From an uncultured Collinsella sp. (GTDB taxonomy: Bacteria > Actinomycetota > Coriobacteriia > Coriobacteriales > Coriobacteriaceae): DNA of 34,645 bases. The notes under the pieces are model-generated. The model made no database searches. It was not told the origin of the DNA and was given only the letters and a program-made list of their open reading frames with translations. The position numbers and the translations under genes were made by a program. The stretch lies in contig URBS01000007.1 in assembly GCA_900546085.1 (NCBI GenBank), positions 1-34,645 of the forward strand. Reading direction: 5' to 3'. This document shows positions 30,133-34,645 of this stretch, piece by piece; the first letter of the stretch is position 1; each line of letters begins with the position of its first letter.

Positions 30133-30215
30133 CGCGAGCTTGACGTGAGCGACATCTAGGTTTTTTGCAACTCAATACGACACGTACGCTAACTCCCTTC
30201 AACAAGGAGGACCCT

Positions 30216-32984
30216 ATGCTGATGCTCAAAACCGCCACGGTACTCGAAGCTATCTCCAAGCGCCGCCGCACGGCGCGCCCTGCCGCTCACACCGGCCTGC
30301 CCAAGAACACCATATTCGCCGCCACCCATAGCGCCGAGGACGCCCTCGTGCTGCTCGACGCCACAGCCGACGGCCTCACCGCCGAGCACGCCGCCGAGCG
30401 CCTGAGCGCCATCGGCCCCAACACCATCGAGGCGGCGACCAAGACGCTCGCGCGCCGCATCGCCGACGCCTTCATCGACCCCTTCGCCGGCATCCTCGCC
30501 GCGCTCGCGCTGGTCTCGCTCTACATCGACGTGCTCGCCGTGCCCGAGCCCCAGCGCGACCCCTCCACGGTCATCGTCATCGGCATCATGCTGCTGGTAT
30601 CGGGCGGCATGAAGTTTATCCAGGAAGCCCGCAGCGGCAATGCCGCCGAGGCCCTCAAGGACCTGGTCTCCAACACCTGCTGTGCCCTGCGCGACGGCGA
30701 GCGCCTCGAGATCCCCTTTGACGAGCTCGTCCCCGGCGATGTGATCCGCCTCTCTGCCGGCGATATGGTGCCGGCCGACGCCCGTATCATCACCGCGCGC
30801 GATCTGTTTGCGATCGAGTCCGCACTCACCGGCGAGAGCAACGCCGTCGAGAAGACCGCTTCCGCCGCGGTCGTCGAGGGTGCCAACGGCTCCGCGCTGC
30901 CACTCTCCGCCTGCAAGAACATCGTCTTTACCGGCACCTCCGTGCAAAACGGCACTGCAATGGCGCTTGTCGTTGCCACCGGCTCGGACACCTACCTGGG
31001 CGGCATCGCCAAGATGCTCAACGGGCACGGCGAGAAGAGCGCGTTTGACCGCGGCGTCTCGAGCGTCTCCATGCTGCTCGTACGCCTCATGCTCGTTATG
31101 GCGCCGGCCGTCTTTGCCATCAACGCCGCCACCAAGGGCAACGTCATCGACGCGCTGCTATTCGCCACGAGCGTGGCCGTGGGCATCACGCCGCAGATGC
31201 TTCCCGTCATCGTGACCACGAGCCTGTCGCAGGGCGCCAAGGACCTCGCCCGTCGCCAGGTTATCGTCAAGGAACTGCCGGCGATCCAAAACCTCGGCGC
31301 GATGGACGTCCTGTGCTGCGACAAGACCGGCACCCTCACCGAAGACCGCATCGTGCTCGAGCGCTACCTCAACACCGACGGCAACGAGGACGTGCGCGTA
31401 CTGCGCCATGCGTTTTTGAACAGCTTCTTCCAGACCGGCCTCAAGAACCTTATCGACCTGGCCGTCATCGACCGCGCCGACGTGACGCCCTCGGCCACAG
31501 CACCCGGCTCCATGCTGGGCCAGAGCCTGCGCGACCGCTATACCAAGATCGACGAGGTGCCCTTCGATTTCTCGCGCCGTCGCCTGAGCGTCGTTGTCGC
31601 CGACGCCCAGGGCAAAACCCAGATGGTTACCAAGGGAGCTGCCGAGGAAATGCTCGAGATCTGCTCCTTTATCGAGGTCGATGGCGCCGCCCAGCCGCTC
31701 ACCGAAGACAAGCTCGCCCAGATTCGCAAGCAGGTCGCCGGGCTCAACGCCGAGGGCCTGCGCGTGATTGCCGTGGCGCAGAAGACCAATCCGCGCTGCG
31801 TGGGCGAGTTTGGCATCGCTGACGAGTGCGACATGGTGCTGATGGGCTTTTTGGCCTTCCTCGATCCGCCCAAAGCAAGTGCCGCGGGCGCCGTCGCTAC
31901 CCTCGAAGCCAAGGGCGTGGCGGTCAAGGTTCTGACCGGCGACAACGACCGTGTCGCCGCCACCGTTTGCGAGCAGATCGGCATCGACGCGAGCAACGTC
32001 TTGCTCGGCTCCGAGATCGATGCGCTCGACGACGCCGAGCTTGCCGAACGCGCCGAGAACACCCACCTCTTCGCCAAGCTCTCGCCGCTGCAGAAGGCGC
32101 GTCTGGTGCGCGTCATGCGTGAGCTGCTCGACCACACCGTGGGCTTTATGGGCGACGGCATCAACGACGCCGCCGCCATGCGTGCGAGCGACTGCGGCAT
32201 CTCGGTCGATTCGGCCGTCGACATCGCCAAGGAATCCGCCGATATCATCTTGCTCCAGAAAGACCTGGGCGTGCTCGAGCGCGGCATCATCGAAGGCCGC
32301 CGCACCTACGGCAACCTGCTCAAGTACCTCAAGACCACGGTGAGCTCCAACTTTGGCAACGTGCTATCCGTGACCGTCGCGAGCCTGTTCTTGCCATTCT
32401 TGCCCATGAGCGCTCTGCAGTTGGTGCTGCTGTCGCTGGTCTACGAGATCGTGTGCATCGCGCTGCCGTGGGACACCGTCGACGACGCCTGGACTGCCCG
32501 TCCGCGTGCTTGGGACGCCGCGTCCATCAAGGGCTTTATGCTCGAGCTGGGCCCCGTGAGCTCGCTGTTTGATATCGTGACTTTCGCCGCGCTCTTCTTT
32601 GTAGTGTGCCCCGCCGCCGTGGGCGCGAGCTGGGCAGAGCTTGCCGCCGCGGGCAACGTCGCGGGTATGACGACCTTCGCCGCAATCTTCCAGAGTGGCT
32701 GGTTTGTCGAGTCCATGTGGTCACAGACGCTCGTGATCCACATGCTGCGCTCCCCGCGCCTGCCGAGCGCGCGCGACCACGCCGCGCCCGCGCTGTGCGC
32801 CCTCACCGTGCTGGGCCTGGCGCTCGTCACCTGGCTGCCGGCAAGCCCCGTCGCCGATGCACTCGGCCTCTTGCCGCTGCCAGCGAGCTTCTTCGTGCTG
32901 CTCATCGGCATCGTCGCCGCCTACATCGCGCTTACCCAGTTGGTCAAACACCGCTACATCGCCCGCCACGGCGAGCTGCTGTAA
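30216..32984 (+). CDS. mgtA: P-type Mg2+-importing ATPase, MgtA/MgtB type
   Basis: 922 residues from ATG 30216, with AAGGAGG five bases upstream; the ATG at 30165 has no such site. This is a P3B-type ATPase that brings Mg2+ into the cell. The phosphorylation motif CDKTGTLTEDRIVLERYLN (D369), the TGES loop (LTGESNAVEK), MVTKGAAEEML, and GDGINDAAAMRASDCGISVD followed by VDIAKESADIILLQKDL are all typical of MgtA. So is FGNVLSVTVASLFLPFLPM in the transmembrane part. The ten-helix arrangement and length are normal. It is preceded by a long leader with a putative short peptide and a hairpin, so regulation by magnesium through the leader is plausible. It converges with the LuxR gene. Confidence 0.95.
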   Translation: MLMLKTATVLEAISKRRRTARPAAHTGLPKNTIFAATHSAEDALVLLDATADGLTAEHAAERLSAIGPNTIEAATKTLARRIADAFIDPFAGILAALALVSLYIDVLAVPEPQRDPSTVIVIGIMLLVSGGMKFIQEARSGNAAEALKDLVSNTCCALRDGERLEIPFDELVPGDVIRLSAGDMVPADARIITARDLFAIESALTGESNAVEKTASAAVVEGANGSALPLSACKNIVFTGTSVQNGTAMALVVATGSDTYLGGIAKMLNGHGEKSAFDRGVSSVSMLLVRLMLVMAPAVFAINAATKGNVIDALLFATSVAVGITPQMLPVIVTTSLSQGAKDLARRQVIVKELPAIQNLGAMDVLCCDKTGTLTEDRIVLERYLNTDGNEDVRVLRHAFLNSFFQTGLKNLIDLAVIDRADVTPSATAPGSMLGQSLRDRYTKIDEVPFDFSRRRLSVVVADAQGKTQMVTKGAAEEMLEICSFIEVDGAAQPLTEDKLAQIRKQVAGLNAEGLRVIAVAQKTNPRCVGEFGIADECDMVLMGFLAFLDPPKASAAGAVATLEAKGVAVKVLTGDNDRVAATVCEQIGIDASNVLLGSEIDALDDAELAERAENTHLFAKLSPLQKARLVRVMRELLDHTVGFMGDGINDAAAMRASDCGISVDSAVDIAKESADIILLQKDLGVLERGIIEGRRTYGNLLKYLKTTVSSNFGNVLSVTVASLFLPFLPMSALQLVLLSLVYEIVCIALPWDTVDDAWTARPRAWDAASIKGFMLELGPVSSLFDIVTFAALFFVVCPAAVGASWAELAAAGNVAGMTTFAAIFQSGWFVESMWSQTLVIHMLRSPRLPSARDHAAPALCALTVLGLALVTWLPASPVADALGLLPLPASFFVLLIGIVAAYIALTQLVKHRYIARHGELL

Positions 32985-33010
32985 CTTCACCGGCACCTTC
33001 GTCAAGGATG

Positions 33011-33054
33011 TTTGGGCCGCCGCGACCCGCCCCCGCTGGCCGCGGCGGCCCAAA
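33011..33054. repeat. Perfect 14-bp GC-rich inverted repeat
   Basis: TTTGGGCCGCCGCG (33011-33024) and CGCGGCGGCCCAAA (33041-33054) pair across a 16-base loop. It lies between convergent mgtA and the LuxR gene and probably ends transcription in both directions, although neither side has a long T run. Confidence 0.65.
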
Positions 33055-33083
33055 ACAGCTAAAAAAGCCCCGTCCCAAATGAG

Positions 33084-34628
33084 CTAGTCCTTGGGTGACC
33101 AGGACCAGAAAAAGTTGATGAGGGCCAGACGTGAGGAGGCACCGGTCTTTTTGTTGATCGAGGCGATATGCCGGTAGAGCGTGGAGCGCGAAAGGAAGAG
33201 CGTTGCGGCGATGTCTTGAACACTCTCGTGCGATGCGACCAAGGCCTCCAGAATATCGCGCTCGCGCTGCGTAAGCTCAAAGGCAGCGGCGAAGGCATCG
33301 AGGCGCTCATCGAGCGTGAGCTCCGATGCCTCCGCGGGAGCGGGCTCGCTTTGGGTAGACACGGAGCCATCATCAAGGTCGTCGGCAGCAAACGTCAGCT
33401 CGTTCAGCGCCGCAATGTCATCGGTCCTATGCCCAAACTGTCCCAGCAGTGAAATCGCAATACCCACAAACAGCACGAGCCCGGCACCCACCGCCAGCAG
33501 CACGTTCTGGCTCGAAACAATCGCCACCGCCGGCGCCGTCACGAACATCGCGCAAACGTTGTTGATGACACGGCCCATGCACGGCCACAGATACGACCAG
33601 TGCGCATAAACCGAAATGGCAGCAAATTTCGTCGTGAAAAACACCACGAAGAAGCCCGAACCCAGATAGAAAATCGCAATGGCCGCAAGCGCATTGCCGC
33701 CATTGCCGTCGACGAGCAAAACAAAGAACGAAAGCGCGGACAACATGGCAGTGCAAGTCATGGTGATGTTCATATAGGAACGATCGTGCAGGTCAAATAG
33801 GGCGCCGGCGAGCAGAGCGCTCACGCCCATCAGCAAGCGCGACCAATCGCCCAAGTCAACGGACCCTGCGGCTTGCGAGGTCGTGAGCCCTGCATTGAGG
33901 GCGGCAAACACACCGGTAAGGCAGGCGATTGCGACCGTCAGACGCACCACGGCGCGCCGAAAAGCCGCCGTTGATTCAGAATCGTCTTGCCACTTGGCGC
34001 CAAACTCCGACGCATCCACCGAAAGCTCGGCGATATCGGACTCGAGCCCAGGCTCAGATTCACCGCGCAGCTTGGCACGACGAGCGTCGTGGAGCAGCGC
34101 TACCTGCACAACCGCACAGGCAACAAGAACAAACTGTTGCGGAATCCCCGCGGGCATCACCATATGGTTGAGTACCTGCACCAGAACACCCAGGCCATAC
34201 GAAAGTGCCGCCGCGCGCGCCAAATACGGCGTCCGCGCAAAGCGCCGCGCAAAGTTGGCGTGGGCGGTCGATCCGCAGTAGCCCAGCGTGCAGCATGCCA
34301 TCAAACCGCCGGCAATGAGCACCCCAAACTGTACCGCCATAATCATCAGCAGCAATGCCGCTACCAGCAGCACGCCCGTGATGTCGCTCGTCGTATCGAT
34401 CGCACGGGGGCGGCGATAGTACAGAATAGGACGCACAAAAAAGCCGATCACGCTCGCGCCGATGATGAGGCTCTCGTAGACAACGACCTCACTCGGCGGC
34501 ACAAACTCGGCCACACGCACGTCGAAGAGGTACTCGCCAGCCAAAAACGTAAAATAGAACAGCGCCAGGCATATAATCTCCCGAATGCCCCGACGAAAGT
34601 ACGCGGCCGTGTCTCCCATACCTTTCAT
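33084..34628 (-). CDS. Membrane-embedded LuxR-family regulator
   Basis: 514 residues. About twelve hydrophobic segments fill residues 15-400 (for example LALFYFTFLAGEYLF, VLLVAALLLMIMAVQFGVLI and NVLLAVGAGLVLFVGIAISL), giving an MFS-like membrane domain. An acidic linker then leads to a LuxR/GerE helix-turn-helix (about 447-510, LTQRERDILEALVASHESVQ followed by LFLSRSTLYRHIASINKKTG). This architecture is common in Eggerthellaceae and Coriobacteriaceae, where such proteins probably sense a small molecule through the membrane domain. The targets are unknown. ATG 34628 is given; ATG 34619 is an alternative with AAAGG almost touching it. A run of at least 12 C (G on the coding strand) ends five bases upstream of the start codon and coincides with the window edge, so upstream control sequence is missing. 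Confidence 0.88.
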   Translation of the reverse strand: MKGMGDTAAYFRRGIREIICLALFYFTFLAGEYLFDVRVAEFVPPSEVVVYESLIIGASVIGFFVRPILYYRRPRAIDTTSDITGVLLVAALLLMIMAVQFGVLIAGGLMACCTLGYCGSTAHANFARRFARTPYLARAAALSYGLGVLVQVLNHMVMPAGIPQQFVLVACAVVQVALLHDARRAKLRGESEPGLESDIAELSVDASEFGAKWQDDSESTAAFRRAVVRLTVAIACLTGVFAALNAGLTTSQAAGSVDLGDWSRLLMGVSALLAGALFDLHDRSYMNITMTCTAMLSALSFFVLLVDGNGGNALAAIAIFYLGSGFFVVFFTTKFAAISVYAHWSYLWPCMGRVINNVCAMFVTAPAVAIVSSQNVLLAVGAGLVLFVGIAISLLGQFGHRTDDIAALNELTFAADDLDDGSVSTQSEPAPAEASELTLDERLDAFAAAFELTQRERDILEALVASHESVQDIAATLFLSRSTLYRHIASINKKTGASSRLALINFFWSWSPKD

Positions 34629-34633
34629 GAATA

Positions 34634-34645
34634 CCCCCCCCCCCC
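34634..34645. repeat. Poly-C tract (12 or more) at the window edge
   Basis: Twelve C in a row end the window. On the coding strand of the LuxR gene this is a G tract just upstream of the start codon, where a ribosome site would be. Length is unknown because the sequence stops here; it may be a true slippery tract or an assembly edge. Confidence 0.6.

Noticed and set aside
29943..30215. mgtA leader considered as an M-box (ykoK) or other known magnesium riboswitch
   Set aside because: None of the conserved M-box segments are seen. Only a simple hairpin and a short frame are visible.

Overview
The window looks like a chromosomal segment of a high-GC gut actinobacterium of the class Coriobacteriia, most likely Collinsella or a close relative. 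This is an inference from gene style, not a database match. The clues are GC-rich coding regions with strong AGGAGG-type ribosome sites, a 514-residue membrane-bound LuxR regulator of a kind common in this class, an LPxTG-like anchored C69 dipeptidase, and intergenic spaces packed with short hairpin repeats.

Region 1 (39-9085) is visibly AT-richer than the rest. It holds a tightly packed eight-gene minus-strand operon and a divergent XRE-type regulator. In order of transcription the operon encodes a lid-less Hsp70, a J-like/TPR membrane protein without the HPD motif, a GrpE-like exchange factor, an FtsK/SpoIIIE-type ATPase, a tail-anchored coiled-coil protein, an 87-residue helical protein of WXG100 size, a membrane-anchored peptidoglycan amidase and a zinc-ribbon/TM/YARHG protein. 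Neighbours overlap or nearly touch. I know of no named system with this content. It reads as a chaperone-driven cell-envelope or secretion machine and is the best candidate for a new system here.

Region 2 (9086-16440) has a DUF4143-type AAA ATPase behind three 23-bp repeats, then a nickel/[NiFe]-hydrogenase maturation cluster: a small unknown protein, nikR, hypF, hypC, hypD and hypE. No hydrogenase structural genes, hypA or hypB are in view.

Region 3 (16441-20950) is rearranged. It contains a 5' fragment of a gph-like phosphatase gene, a fold-back element, a 5' fragment of a second hypE, a cell-wall C69 dipeptidase and an intact gph. Dispersed GC-rich boxes and palindromes lie between them.

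Region 4 (20949-28753) covers a lipoprotein, a PTS EIIA domain with its own promoter, a GH1 6-phospho-beta-glucosidase, an AraC regulator divergent from a large glycoside hydrolase, and a MurR/RpiR regulator. Together these suggest use of glycosides.

Region 5 (28754-34645) has a 344-bp spacer of stacked hairpins, pyrE, a possible leader-peptide gene ahead of an MgtA-type magnesium ATPase, and the membrane LuxR regulator, whose start lies next to a C12 tract at the window edge.

A second notable signal is a repeated hairpin element at 20780-20950 and 28934-29097, with a reduced copy near 27755-27822. Conserved boxes and a conserved loop frame stems of unrelated sequence that remain self-complementary, which is a covariation signature of selected structure. 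No tRNA, rRNA or CRISPR array was seen.
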